Positions 39,900 to 53,170 of a DNA stretch of 64,000 bases are shown piece by piece; the stretch's first letter is position 1, and every line of letters begins with the position of its first letter. Where the stretch lies: the NCBI GenBank assembly GCA_933228675.1, contig OW121742.1, positions 19,124,850 through 19,188,849 on the forward strand. The letters run 5' to 3'. Both the position numbers and the translations under genes were made by a program. The stretch is from Stomorhina lunata (Eukaryota; Arthropoda; Insecta; Diptera; Rhiniidae). The notes under the pieces are model-generated. The model was not told the origin of the DNA. It saw only the letters and a list, made by a program, of their open reading frames with translations, and did not search any database.

Positions 39900-40155
39900 A
39901 TTCTACACCATTTTCAATTGAAATTAAGAATATTCAATTGGAATTGAAAAATTTTCAATTAAAATTGAGAATCTTCAATTGAAATTGAAATTTTTAATTG
40001 AAATTGAGAAAAGACCAAATGAAAATGATGGTGGAATTTCAACTGAAAATGTCACATGGCCCTTTCTCAATCTCCATTAAAAAATTCTCAATTTTAATTG
40101 AAAATTTCCATTTTTCAATTGGGCTTTTCTCAGTTAAAATTGAAAAATTCAACTT
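39900..40155. repeat. CAATTG palindromic repeat cluster
   Basis: About ten imperfect units built on TTCAATTGAAATTGA, spaced roughly 20 bp apart. The units are near-palindromic, so orientation is ambiguous. They run directly into the family A array at 40158. Confidence 0.75.
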
Positions 40156-40157
40156 CA

Positions 40158-40790
40158 TTTTTATAGGAAATTTTTCAAAAATTTCTTATTTTTATAGGAA
40201 ATTTTTCAAAAATTTCTTATTTTTATAGGAAATTTTTCAAAAATTTCTTATTTTTATAGGAAATTTTTCAAAAATTTCTTATTTATAAAGGAAATTTTTC
40301 AAAAATTTCTTATTTTTATAGGAAATTTTTCAAAAATTTCTTATTTTTATAGGAAATTTTTCAAAAATTTCTTATTTTTATAGGAAATTTTTGAAAAATT
40401 TCTTATTTTTCTAGGAAATTTTTCAAAAATTTCTTATTTTTATAGGAAATTTTTCAAAAATTTCTTATTTTTATAGGAAATTTTTCAAAAATTTCTTATT
40501 TTTATAGGAAATTTTTCAAAAATTTCTTATTTATAAAGGAAATTTTTCAAAAATTTCTTATTTTTATAGGAAGTTTTTCAAAAATTTCTTATTTTTATAG
40601 GAAGTTTTTCAAAAACTTCTTAGTTCTATAGAAAATCTTTTAAAAATTCGTTATTTTTATAGGAAATTTAAAAAAATTTCTTATTTTTATAGGAAATTAA
40701 AAAAAATCTTATTTTTAAAGGAAATTCTTCAAAAATTTCTCATTTTTGTAAGAAATTTTTTAAAAATTTCTTCATTTGTAAGGAAACCAA
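40158..40790 (-). repeat. Family A array, inverted orientation
   Basis: About 20 monomers in reverse orientation, nearly identical between 40158 and 40600 and decayed afterwards. The junction with the CAATTG cluster is sharp. Confidence 0.95.
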
Positions 40791-41904
40791 AATCTAAGAG
40801 AAAATCGAACTTTGTTTAAAAAAAAATCTGAAAAATCTAAAATCGTCAATAATTTGTTAAGTATCCATTTAATAGAAGAAAAATCACGCCTAAATCTAAA
40901 CAAAAACTTGAGTTTTTGGTGAAATTCTTTAAAATCCAAAAATCTTTAATAAATCGTTTAATAGCCCTCAATTTAAAAAAGGAGTTTTATTCCATTTTAA
41001 TCCAAGAATTAATTATCTACCATTTAATCTTTAAATGGTAGATAATTCTTTAAATATCCCTCAAATCAAGAAAAGTAAATTCATTTGTAATAACTCCTTA
41101 ATCTAATGAAAAATTAAAATAAATTGAAAATCTTTTATAAATATTAAAATAGACCTCAAATTGAAAAAAGAAGCTTATTTTAAATCAAACCTAAATTTTA
41201 GGAAAAAATCGAAATTTAAGTGAAAAACCATACATGTTATAAAATCAACGATATTATGTTTAATAGATGCCAAATTGATAAATGAAATGGATATTAAGAT
41301 CCATAATCCAAGAAAACCTCAACTCGAAAAGGGAATCTTCATTTGGAATTACACCCATATCAGTGAAAAATATAACGAATTTTTGTTAAAATTCTTAAAA
41401 AACCTAAAATCTTCGATATTACATTTGATAAACTTTTCGAATCGGAAAAAGTAGCATTTTTCAAAAATGTTAAAATAAATATTGTAGAAATGGAAATGAA
41501 TTATCGTTCAAGTTCGAGTTCTAGTTAATTTTATGTTTAGCTTTAGAATTCGGTTAAGTTTCCTAAGTTCTAGTTCAGCTTTTCAATTATTGAAGCCCGG
41601 TCGGTCCCCTTTAGCACTTAGATTAAACAAAACATTTAAACAAAGTTTGTGAAATTTATAAAACTATCATCAACTTCAGCATCAATATCGTTATATCGTA
41701 TTATTAAAAAAATGATTGAGGCTTATAAAGTTTCGTGTTAAATGACGTTTTAGAAAAAATTACAGTGAATTCAAAAAAAAATTGCCAACCAAACTAAAAA
41801 CAAAGCCTAGACAAAAACCTCATACACACTCACAACATTTGCGCTTATTAACAAAAAAACAAAAAGGCTTTTGGCAAAATCACGGTAATAATAGCAAAAA
41901 GCGA
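40791..41904. repeat. Degenerate long-period repeat plus unique sequence
   Basis: Between 40800 and 41480 phrases such as ATAGCCCTCAA, AAATCTAAACAAAAAC and TTTTTGGTGAAA recur imperfectly at roughly 80-120 bp. A similar copy lies near 35330-35470. A perfect hairpin (17-bp arms, 3-nt loop) lies at 41011-41047. From 41480 to 41904 I see nothing recognisable. Confidence 0.5.
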
Positions 41905-41912
41905 ATATTAAC

Positions 41913-43213
41913 CATAGTTCGAAAAAAAACAGTACCTTATTAGATTGTACTGAACTTATGCACGCACAAAAGTTATTTATTTTTTAGGTACCTAACTAAG
42001 TCGGAAACAGAGTTAGGTACACAAAGACACAATAAAAAAAGAACTGTACGTTAAAATAAGGTACCGTTCTTTGGGATTTTAGAGTATTTTTTAGTTAACT
42101 TTAGAGTACTTTAAAGTACTAAGTTACGAATCTTTAGATAACTTTCTTGTGGCTGCGTTCGTAATATTTTGACGAAGTTTTGTTCTTGTGCATTCATAAA
42201 TAACTCGTATATTTTCATAAAAAAAGCCCAACAGTTGCAAGTTGATAAAATGAGCAGCGATTTGAGCATGTACTTTTTGGTAAATAAATTACTTGGTAAT
42301 ATCGAAGTGCTGGCTCATTGCTAATGTAAAAGCGGTTATTAACCTACTCTAATCAGAAGTATATCTTAAAATCTTCAGGCATTTTACCAACTTGGAAAAA
42401 GTCCATCAATTTTGAACTGCTGGTAAATTCTTAAACATGCATATACACGCATAGCATGCCAATTGTTCTTGTATTGGTGACAAAGTTTTTTATGATATAC
42501 ACACAAATATAAGAAAGTGTTGCCGATGTTGTTCGATAGCCGTTATAAATTTATGGTTTACACTAACGTATATGGAATAAAATGTAGTAGCAATTAATAA
42601 TTATGTTTTGTATATTTTACTACTCCTTAAAACTATTTCTAAACACATAAAAGTAGTATCGTCAAATCTCGTCAAATCTCGCCAGTGAAATCTAGAAATC
42701 AACTTTGTTGCCGATTACTTCAATTTTGTTGCAAAAGTTAGAATTGATATATTCATACTAAAGTACAATACTTTTTATCATTAGCAATGGGTTTTTACTT
42801 AATATAAAAGTTTATGCGTACTACAATTTAAAAAACGTTTAAATACCTATCCCTTTAAAAATAATTAAAAAAGTAAGATTGCTTAATTATTTTCCTATTG
42901 TGGATAATAGTTAGACAAAATTTAAATTTCACTTTTGGTAATACTGTTATTATCATTGTTGTCAGTTTCATAAGAGTTCGTTAAAGTTAAGGTACAGAGT
43001 ACGTTAAGGTACTCAACAAAGTACGTTATTTTTAGAGTACTTCGTGAAAGTTCGTTATAATAAAGGTTGTGTATTTTAACAGGTACTCTAAAATGTTAAG
43101 GTACGTATACTCAAACTGAACACTTTGTTGCATATGTGACTTTGTACCGAACTTGCCAAGGTACAGTACGGTACCTTAAAATACAGTATTTTAGAGTATT
43201 TTTTCGAACTATG
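41913..43213. mobile_element. Non-autonomous hAT-like DNA transposon
   Basis: A 1,301-bp element with terminal inverted repeats CATAGTTCGAAAAAA at both ends, flanked by a perfect 8-bp direct duplication ATATTAAC (41905-41912 and 43214-43221). An 8-bp duplication with short inverted repeats is typical of the hAT superfamily; P-type elements also make 8-bp duplications. No transposase frame is present, so it would need enzyme from elsewhere. Both subterminal regions are rich in GTACC/GGTAC and AGAGTAC words, possible transposase-binding repeats. Confidence 0.85.
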
Positions 43214-43221
43214 ATATTAAC

Positions 43222-43879
43222 AAAAAGTGAAAAAATAAAGTTTATAAATAATAGACATGATATTGCTTTAATTAAATTGTTGTTTGTTGTACGTTAAACT
43301 TCATGCATTCATTCATTTAAGCATTCAATCCAACATGTATGTGAGTACTTGTTGCTTTCGTACTCAAACACATTCTACAAATATCGACATTTATGGTTTA
43401 TAGGAGTTAGATGATGTTGGTTCTCCTTTAGTCTAAGTGGAGTTTTCTTTTTTTGTTGGTTTAATGCGTACGTGATGTTAGTGAGGCTGTGAGTTTAATC
43501 CATAGACTGTCTTGGAAAGCTTTGTATGGCACAAATGTCTAATAAAGTATTCCATTACTTTAAACCAACTCTAATGGTTGGATGGATGTCTCTTCCATGT
43601 TTACCATCAATAGGCAATTTATGATTTGTTTTATTTAGACATTCAAACTCTATTTATGTACCAGACAGTAAGCAGTTGTACGAGATTTTGTTGGTGATTT
43701 TTTTGTTTTCGAAAACACTAATTGAAAATAACGTCAGTCAGTCAATTTGAATGTGACTGAGTGAATGAGTTAGTCATATGTGAATGACATAAAAACAGAT
43801 ATCAATAACTAACTTGAGGGGTACAAGTAAATAAATAATATTGATTGATAATTTTTGGATCAAAATTATTTTCTTACAA
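43222..43879. other. Unique sequence, no recognised gene
   Basis: No supported coding region or element. It separates the hAT-like element from the next family A array. Confidence 0.5.
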
Positions 43880-45860
43880 AATATAAAAAAAAAACATTTT
43901 TTCGAAATACAAATTTTTTATAGAAAATATTCTCAACATTAAAAGTCTTTTTAAGAAAAATTTTTTACATTTAAATGTTTTTTATAACCAAAAAATATTT
44001 GAGAAAATTTCTTATTTTTTAAAAATTTCCTATTTTTTTATAAAAAATTTTTCAAAATTTTAATACGAAACTTTTAAAAAATTTCATCTTTTTATAAGAA
44101 ACTTTTAAAAAAATTTTTTAATGAATATTATAGGAAATTTTTCAAAAATGTCTTATTTTAACCGAAAAATTTTAAAAAATTTCTTATTAGAGGAAATTTT
44201 TCAAAATTTCTTATTTTTATAGGAAATTCTTCAAAAATTTATTATTTTTACAGAAAATTTTTCAAAAAATTCTTATTTTTATAGAAAATTTTTCACAATT
44301 GCATATTTTTTTAAGATATTTTTCAAAATTTTTTTATTTTTAAAGGAAATTTTTCAAAAATTTCTTATTTTTATAGGAAATTTTTCAAAAATGTCTTATT
44401 TTTATAGGAAATGTTTCAAAAATTCCAAATTTTTCTATAAAATTTTTCAAGTTTCTTACTTTTATAAAAAATTTTTCAAAAAATTTCTTATTTTTAAAGG
44501 AAACTTTTTAAAAAAATTCTTATTTTTATAAGAAATTTTTTAAAAATTTTTTATTTTTATGGGAAATAAGAAAGTTTTTTATAATCGAAAAATATTTTAA
44601 AAAATTTCTTATTTTTATAGGAAAATTCTCAAAAATTTCCTATTTTTAAAAAAAAAAATTCATAGTTTTTAAACTTTCAAACATTTCATATTTTTATAGA
44701 AAACTTTTCAATTTTTTTTTTTTTTTCGTGGAAATTTTTTTTATAAGAAATTTTTCCAAAATTTCTTATTTTTATAAGAAATTATTCAAAAATTTCTTAT
44801 TTTTATAGGAAATTTTTCAAAAATTTCTTATTTTTATAGGAAATTTTTTAAAAATGTCTTATTTTATGGGAATTTTTTCAAAAATTTCCTATTTTTAAAG
44901 GAAATTTTTCATAAATTTCTTATTTTTATAAGAAAATTTTCAAAAATTTCTTATTTTTACAGGAAATTTTTCAAAAATTTTTTATTTTTATAGGAAATTT
45001 TTCAAAAATTTCTTTTTTTTATAGGAAATTTTTCAAAAATTTCTTATTTTTATAGGAAATTTTTCAAAAATTTCTTATTTTTATAAGAAATTTTTCAAAA
45101 ATTTCTTATTTTTATAGGAAATTTTTCAAAAATTTCTTATTTTTATATGAAATATTTCAAAAATTTCTTATTTTTATAGGAAATTTTTAAAAACTTTCTT
45201 ATTTTTATAGGAAATTTTTCAAAAATTTCTTATTTTTATAGGAAATTTTTCAAAAATTTCTTATTTTTATAAGAAATTTTTCAAAAATTTGTTATTTTTA
45301 TAGGAAATTTTTCAAAAATTTCTTATTTTTATAGGAAATTTTTCAAAAATTTGTTATTTTTATAGGAAATTTTTCAAAAATTTCTTATTTTTATAGGAAA
45401 TTTTTCAAAAATTTCTTATTTTTATAGGAAATTTTTCAAAAATTTCTTTTTTTAAAGGAAATTTTTCAAAAATTTCTTTTTTTTAAGGAAAATTTTCAAA
45501 AATTTCTTATTTTTATAAGAAATTTTTCAAAAATTTCTCATTTTTCTGGGAAATTTTTCAAAATTTGTTTATTTTAACCGGAAATATTTTGAAAAATTTG
45601 TTTTTTTTTATAGGAAATTTAAAAAAAATCTTTATTTTATCAGAAATTTTTTAAAAATTTCATATTTTTATAGAAAATTTTTAAAAACATCTAATTTTTA
45701 TAGAAATTTTTTAAAAAAATTCTTATATTTTTAGGAAATTTTTAAAAATTTCGTATTTTATAAAATTTATGAAATTTTATACAAATTATTTATTTATTTT
45801 TTAAGATATTTTTCAAAAATTATTTTATAGAACAAAAATTTAAAAAACAAAATAAAAAAA
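43880..45860 (-). repeat. Family A array, inverted orientation
   Basis: About 60 monomers in reverse orientation. The section at 44980-45540 is nearly uniform; both ends are strongly decayed. It forms an inverted pair with the direct array at 47215-49075. Confidence 0.94.
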
Positions 45861-46599
45861 ATATATTTTTTTCAAAGAAACATTATTCAGAAATATTGTG
45901 CCTTTTTCTATACCTCAAAATTTTAAATTTTTTCCAAACCTTTTACAAATATTTATCTAAATTATGAGTTTATTTTCAAAATATTTGTTCTCTTTAAAGA
46001 GACTTGCAAATCGCTATCATTAATTTTAAATTTTTCTTTCAAATCGATGTTCAATTCAACACTTACATTGTGGGGTTATTATCTTTTCTGCATATTAAAT
46101 AAATTTTCCAAACGAATCTAAAGATTGGGGTAAAAATCTGTGTCTTCTTAGTACATATTCGCAACTCACAGCAGTTAACAGATCGAATTCAAATGAAAAC
46201 CATAAATATTATTAAAAGCTTTTTTAAGCAAATTCAAGATATTAGGAAACCTAGTAAAAACTAATCCTAGAGTCGAGTGTTAATCGAAAGAATAAGGAAA
46301 AAATTCTGCATAAAAATGATATCAATATCAGAGATACCCAAATAGTCAAAAGTTATTTAAGTGTTTTCATATGTAATGGTAATAATTATCTTAAATAATA
46401 ATGAACATGAAATTTTTAACTCACCTATAAAAATCTTAAAAATTTTTTATTTATTATTTGAAGCCGGATAAAAGACTTACCTAAAATTAGAGAAAAATTA
46501 AATTATTAATATTAAAAAAGCTGAAAGAATTAAAGTTGTAGTTATTACGATATACATACATACACATGTATGTAATACAAATAATGTACATAAGTATGT
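45861..46599. other. Unique sequence with a short CATA/TATG microsatellite
   Basis: No gene recognised. Near 46550-46605 CATACA and TGTATG words form a short imperfect inverted microsatellite at the edge of the next interspersed repeat. Confidence 0.5.
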
Positions 46600-47214
46600 A
46601 TGTTAATAAATATACCAAAATAAATTAACTTGCCTTAACTTTACTCTTTCCTTACTAATTTTGTTAATCCAAAACATCAATTTACTCAGGAATATCGAAA
46701 AAAAAAACAATAACAACACATTAAATTGCTCTTCTTTTAAATTGCATTTACATTAACAACAACAACACGCAATAGAAATTCTCTTATTGCAAAAGCAACT
46801 CTCATTCTCTCTCTAACTACCGGCTCTTTAATTCGTCTTCTTTTTCTTCTTTATATTAATTAGCGACGCATTAAAAATTGCACTTTTTACTTAATTTTTG
46901 CAGTTGATTTTTCCATTATTAATATACTTTTTCTTAAGATATTTTTATATACACAAGAAGCTGACACTCTAAGCTTCATTTTGATCTAACTTCTATAGCT
47001 GTGGACTCAATATTTTTCCAGATATCTGTAATTTAATCCACCACTAACTTTCACTTAAATTTTGGCACTTGTATTAAAACGCGGACTAATTGACAGATTT
47101 TTTTTTAATACTCGCGATGAGATTAGCAAATGCAAAGGGAACGACTGTGAAGTAACTGATTAGATGAAAGGCAGGAAGGAAATGGAAATAAAGGAAATTA
47201 AAGAAGAGCAGGAA
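46600..47214 (+). repeat. Interspersed 0.6-0.8 kb family, copy 1
   Basis: Shares long, well-conserved stretches with 49105-49885, 57765-58405 and (inverted) 59860-60575, for example TTAGCGACGCATTAAAAA, AAGCTGACACTCTAAGCTTC and GCGGACTAATTGACAGA. It has no open frame, so its class is unknown; an LTR or an element end are both possible. A direct family A array follows immediately. Confidence 0.85.
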
Positions 47215-49075
47215 ATTAAAAGCAATTTCAAGAAATTAGGAGTAATATACGAAATTTTTAATAGATTCAAAATTTTTATAAAAATTTTTTCTCTAAAAAT
47301 AAGAATTTTTTAATTTCAAATTTTTGAAAAATTTTAACAAATTTTTGAAAAATTTACTATAACAATAAGAAATTTTTGAAAAATATCCTATAAAAATAAG
47401 AAATTTTTGAAAAGTTTCCTATAAAAATAAGAAATTTTTTAAAAATTACTACAAAAATAAGAAATTTTTGAAAAATTTCCCATAAAAATATGAAATTATT
47501 GAAACAAAGAAATTTTTGAAAAATTTCCTATAAAATAAGAAATTTTTGAAAAACTTCCAACAAAAATAAGAAATTTTTGAAAAATTTCTTATAAAAAATA
47601 TAAATTTTTGAAAAATTTTCTATGAAAATAAGAAATATTTGAAAAATTTTCCGATAAAAATAAGAAATTTTTGAAAATTTTCCTATTAAAATAAGAAATT
47701 TTTGAAAAAATTCCAATAAAAATAAGAAATTTTTGAAAAATTTTCTATCAAAATAAGAAATATTTGAAAAATTTCCTTAAAAAAAATAAGAAATTTTTGA
47801 AAAATTTCCTATAAAAATAAGAAATTTTTGAAAAGTTTCCTATAAAAATAAGAAATTTTGAAAAAAATTTCTATAAGAATAAGAAATTGTTGAAAAATTT
47901 CCTATAAAAATAAGAAAATTTTGAAAAATTTCCTATAAAAATAAGAAATTTTTGAAAAATTTCCTAAACAAAATAGGAAATTTTTAAAAAATTTCCTATA
48001 AAATAAGAAATTTTTGAAAAGTTTCCTATAAAAATAAGAAATTTTCTATAAGAATAAGAAATTTTTGAAAAATTTCCTATAAAAATAAGTAAGTTTTGAA
48101 AAATTTCCTATCAAAATAAGAAATTTTTGAAAAATTTCATAAAAAAATTAAGAAATTTTTGGAAAATTTCCTATGAAAATAGGAAATTTTTGACAAATTT
48201 CATATAAAAATAAGAAATTTTTGAAAAATTTCCTATAAAAATAAGAAATTTTTGAAAAATTTCCTACAAAATTAAGAAATTTTTGAAAAATTTCTTATAA
48301 AAAAAAGAAATTTTCGAAAAATTATCTACAAAAATTAAAAGTTTTCGAAAAATTTCCTATAAAAATTACAATTTTTTGAAAAATTTCCTATAAAAATAAG
48401 AAAGTTTTGAAAAATTTCCTATAAAAATAAGACATTTTTGAAAAATTTTCTGTAAAAATAAGAAATTTTTGAAAAATTTCCTATAAAAATAAGAAGTTTT
48501 TGAAAAATTTCCTATAAAAATAAGAAATTTTTGAAAAATGTCCTATAAAAAAAGAAATTTTTGAAATATTTCCTATAGACATAAGAAATTTTTGAAAAAT
48601 TGCGTATAAAAATAAGAAATTTTTGAAAAATTTTCTATAAAAATAAGAAATTTTTGAAAAAATTCCTATAAAATAAGAAATTTTTTTAAAATTCCCAATA
48701 AAAATAAGAAATTTTTGAAAAATTTCTTATAAAAATAAGAAATTTTTAAAAAATTTCTTATAAAAATAAGAAATTTTTGAAAAATTTCTTATGAAATTAA
48801 GAAATTTTTGAAAAATTTCTTATAAAAATAAGAAATTTTTGAAAAATTTCCTATAAAAATAAGAAATTTTTGAAAAATTTCCTATAAAAATAAGAAGTTT
48901 TTGAAAAATTTCCTATAAAAATAAGAAATTTTTGAAAAATTTCCTATAAAAATAAGAAATTTTTGAAAAATTTCCTATAAAAATAAGAAATTTTTGAAAA
49001 ATTTCCTATAAAAATAAGAAATTTTTGAAAAATTTCCGATAAAAATAAAAAAAATTTCAAACATTTTCTAGAAAA
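47215..49075 (+). repeat. Family A array, direct orientation
   Basis: About 60 monomers of GAAATTTTTGAAAAATTTC plus CTATAAAAATAA. It lies between two same-direction copies of the 0.6-0.8 kb interspersed family. Confidence 0.95.
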
Positions 49076-49104
49076 AATACAATATATTGCACTAAAGTAC
49101 AAAG

Positions 49105-49885
49105 ACGAAGAAAAATCGAAGTTATAGGTACCTACAATAGAACTTATTTTATCTGGGTCTTATTTTTGTTCCCTTGGTATTAAATTGACTTTTTTTAAAT
49201 TCATAATATATTTCATATTATGATACTTTTCATAAAACTTAAAATAAAAACTTATATTATGGGTTCTTTTTTCTCTAATCGAGATATAAAATGTTAAGTT
49301 CGAGTAAATGGAAATATTTGTGTACCACTTTTGTAATACAAAAACTAAATGTACGAAAAAGGTACAATTGTACCATGTTTGTCATCCCTGATTTGTTCTT
49401 GTATTTGGATTAACAACAACAACTTATTGCAAATGCAATTCTCATTCTCTCACTAACTAGCGGCTCTTTAATTCCTCTTCTTTTTCTTCTTTATATTAAT
49501 TAGCGACGCATTAAAAATAGCACTTTTTACTTAATTTTTACACTTGATTTTTTCATTATTAATATACTTTTTCTTAATATATTTTTATATACACTTGAAG
49601 CTGACACTCTAAGCTTCATTTTGATGTAACTTTTATGGTTGTGCACACGATATTTTTCCGGATAATTACAATTAAATTCACCACTAATTTTCACTTAAAT
49701 TTTTGCACTTGTAACAAGACGAGATTAAAGCGCGGACTAATTGACAGATTTATTTTGGAGTAATAAAGATGAGTAAACAAATGCAAAGGGAATGATTGTG
49801 AAGTTACTGGTTAATCAAGAAAGAGGGAGGAAATAAAGGAAAAGGAAATTGGAGAAAAGCATGGAAATTTAATTGGGTGTAATTT
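49105..49885 (+). repeat. Interspersed 0.6-0.8 kb family, copy 2
   Basis: Carries the shared core of copy 1, preceded by about 270 bp (GGTACCTACAATAGAACT onwards) that is present also in copy 3 but not in copies 1 and 4. The two versions therefore differ in their left part, as if the core had been joined to different neighbours. Confidence 0.85.
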
Positions 49886-49958
49886 AAGATTTTTTTTTAT
49901 AATTTAACAATTTATAAGAAAACTTTTTAAATATTTGTTCTAAAAATAAATAATTAAA

Positions 49959-51265
49959 CATATGGGCAAATCGGAAAAGCCTTAAACCAAGGACAACATT
50001 TTAAAACTGTCAAAATCACGTATTCGTGTTTATGACAAAATTTACCATATAATGATCCTTTAGAATATATAATGGATACAATTTTTTATTGCCCTCTTCG
50101 TGAATGGCACCCATCTCGAATTTTTATAATTTTTTCAAAATAATAGGTTTTTTTTTAAAGTTCATAAAAATCACAAAAACATCCATTTATTTATCAAGTT
50201 TCAGCATGGGCTCAAAGTCTGTTTAATTTTATACAATTAGATGTAAAAGACCCCATCAAAAGTAATTTGAGTGATATGAATATCGTCAAGTAAAAAATGG
50301 CTCACAGTGTGTAGCGTCCGTCATAAGAATAACGGTTTTTTTAATTTGACTAGTGCAATTTTTCTTTTTCCTCCAATTGAACTTGGTTCGTTAAGTGATC
50401 TTGTAGTATAAGGCTAAAAATATATAGATGTTTATATAGCATTTTCAAGAATAATATGTATAGGAAAGTGTATAGCGTCCGTCACAGTATATATTTTTTA
50501 CAAAATGATATTTATTAAATAATATATTTACGAACACATATCTGTCTTATTCATAAAGCAATAACACTGTCTATATCCACAGATTTAATTTAAGATATTA
50601 GGTGTTAAAAAAAAAATATACAGTGGGGCAAATTTAATGCTTTTAAAATTTAATTTTTTTTTTTTTTTTTGAATTTATGAGACACTCTAACAGCTAGCCG
50701 CAGCATTTTTTCAACGAAAAATAAGATGTAAAAAGTGAAAAACTTTAAATAAATATACATATGTATGTAACCGTTTTGTGATATATTAAATTGTGCCCAA
50801 AAATCGCATTTGAACCGCGAACATGAAAAGGAAGGAAGGAGATGAAATTCGGGAACAAATAAAACCATTATTTTCACTGATAAACGATTCCTTAAAAAAA
50901 TATGAAATATGAATATTTTTCTAATAAAAAAACATTCATGTAACTAAAAACTGTATCGTCGGTCACGTAGCGTCCGCAACAGTTCATTTATGGATTTTTG
51001 GTGAAGCTGGAAATTTTGAAATATTTTATAAAAGCTGTTTTGTAATCCACTGATTTTCCTCTATCTTTAACGTATTGACAATTATTTTTATTACTATGAC
51101 CGATTTGATGAAAATTACAGAAACACGTGTTGAAAAAAAGTCACTTCCATTTTGTGTAGCGTCCGTCACAGCACTTCAAAAGCGAATATCTTTTTCCTCC
51201 AAAAGAGCCCAATCGATGGGCTAATATTATCGGAAATCTGTGCAAAGGTCGGCAATGGGATACAT
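49959..51265 (+). repeat. Left inverted arm of the foldback element
   Basis: Contains four copies of the motif GTAGCGTCCGTCACA, complement of TGTGACGGACGCTAC, at about 50311, 50472, 50967 and 51156. It pairs with 53795-55116. The inner end is diverged. Confidence 0.85.
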
Positions 51266-52477
51266 TTAAGTACAACAAAATCCGTCACGCGGGATTTGCC
51301 CATATATTCATGAAAAAAATTGTCTTTGAATAAAGTTTTCTATGAAAACTCTATTTGCCGACCTCTGTTTTCCTGCAATATTCATTCAAATCTGACTATT
51401 TGTAAGTAATAACTTGAGATAAATGTCGATATGATAAACTTTTAGCAGTAAAACTAAAAGAACTGGAAGAAAAAAAATCTTCATAAAAATTTTAAATCTT
51501 TTCTTCATTGCTTCATCTACTCCCTCCCATATGAATATTCTTTGAATATCGCAATAAAAGAGTTATTGAAGTGCGGAAACTCATATCGATATTGTGGCAT
51601 TTTTATCAGTTTTATGGTGGCTTAAAGGTTGTTTAAACCAAATCTAGTGTGTAATAGTTATGGTGTAATGTCTTTGCAAAATTTATTAGAAAAGTATTTT
51701 GCAAATCTATATTTTGAGAAATTTAATGGGACATGAATTTACCTCTGGGTAGTTGGATGGAAAGCAAATAGTCAAAGAATTATGAAAATTAGGTTGTAAA
51801 AACTATTTATAAGCTCATAGTACATATGTATCTGTGGCAATAAATCACAATGGCTTAAGTCAAATTTTCGAGTTTTGAGATGTTTTTTGAGGTTTTGCCC
51901 TCCCCTTTTGGACCAGCCGTGTTGTATTAAATATTCGGTTTTATATAAGAAGTACAATAGTAAAGATATTAGGGGTTTTTTGACATTATTTTTATTATTT
52001 TTTTTTATAACAAAAGTTTTGATAAAAATAATTTTCTTTGGAAATTTTTTCTTTGATAAAGAAACATTTTCTGGTTTTATCAAAAAATTATTTATTAAAA
52101 TAATAAATAATTGTAATAAATTGGGATCTTAGTGCAATACACTATAGTAAAACTTTTTAATTAAATGTTTGATGTCCCAAAATTTTTAATAAACCTTATT
52201 AATAAATATACGGCTGCATCTGTGCCAAATTTTAAAATAAACTTTTGTTTATTTAAATCTTTTTTGAACCCCCTTTATAACACTTTTGTCTTTGTCGCCA
52301 ACAAAGCAACAACAAAAGTGTGGGAAATAAAGAAATGATAAAACTGAAAAGTGTTTGTGTGTTTCTGTTCAAATTATAATCTTCGCTTTATGTTTATATT
52401 TGTTGAGCACAATAATAATTCGCATTTATTCTGTCCCTCAATATAAGATATAATTTATGGTTTTCGCTCTGTTTAGA
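51266..52477. other. Centre of the foldback element, no gene recognised
   Basis: Overlapping frames of 85-103 codons on opposite strands (51772-52132) have no recognisable domains. At about 52080-52160 there is a partial copy of the module that also occurs at 52560-52620 and 53410-53470 (AAATTGGGATCTTA and neighbours). Confidence 0.55.
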
Positions 52478-53170
52478 ATTAGGGATAATCCTACTGATGA
52501 GATGGCCTAACCAATCGTCGAGGAAAGGTTTCCCTACCAACATTTTTTGGTTTCATCAAAAAACTTTTTATTACAATAATAAATAATTGTAATAAATTGG
52601 GATCTTAGTGCAATACACCACCGTAAAAAATTTTTGATAAAAAAATTTTCTATAGAAAAATTTAAAAAAAAAAAAATTTTCAACAGAAAAATTTTAGATA
52701 AAAAAGTTTCTATAGAAAAATGTTTCATAAAAATTTTCGGCATGATTTTTTTAATTCCTTAGATATTAATTTTTATATATTTCATTATTATTTGATTTAT
52801 ACAGAATTTCATAAATATGGGCAAATCCTGGGCAAAAGTTGTACCTTTAGTCATTTTACACGAGATATCTTTGCACAGATTTCGGAGAATATTAGGACAT
52901 CGATGATGCTCTCGAATGGCATTTGTTAATTTACATAATTGCTTTGGGGGAAAAAGATATTCGCTTTTAAAGTCCTGTGACGGACGCTACAAAAAATGGA
53001 AGTGACTTTTTTTCAACACGTGTTTCTGTAATTTTCATCAAAACGGTCGGTAAATACATTGAAGATAGAGGAAACCCAGAGGATTACAAACCCGCTTTTA
53101 TAAAATATTTTAAAGTTTCCAGTTTCACCAAAAATCCATAAATGAACTGTTGCGGACGCTATGTGACGGA
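52478..53170 (+). repeat. First copy of an internal direct duplication
   Basis: Order of parts: AACGCGTCGAGG-type module (52478-52620), short 31-mer array with TTTTCTATAGAAAA (52621-52738), a segment starting CATGATTTTTTTAATTCC, then TGTGACGGACGCTAC (52976-52990) and a second motif copy near 53150. The same parts recur in order at 53341-54135. Confidence 0.8.
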
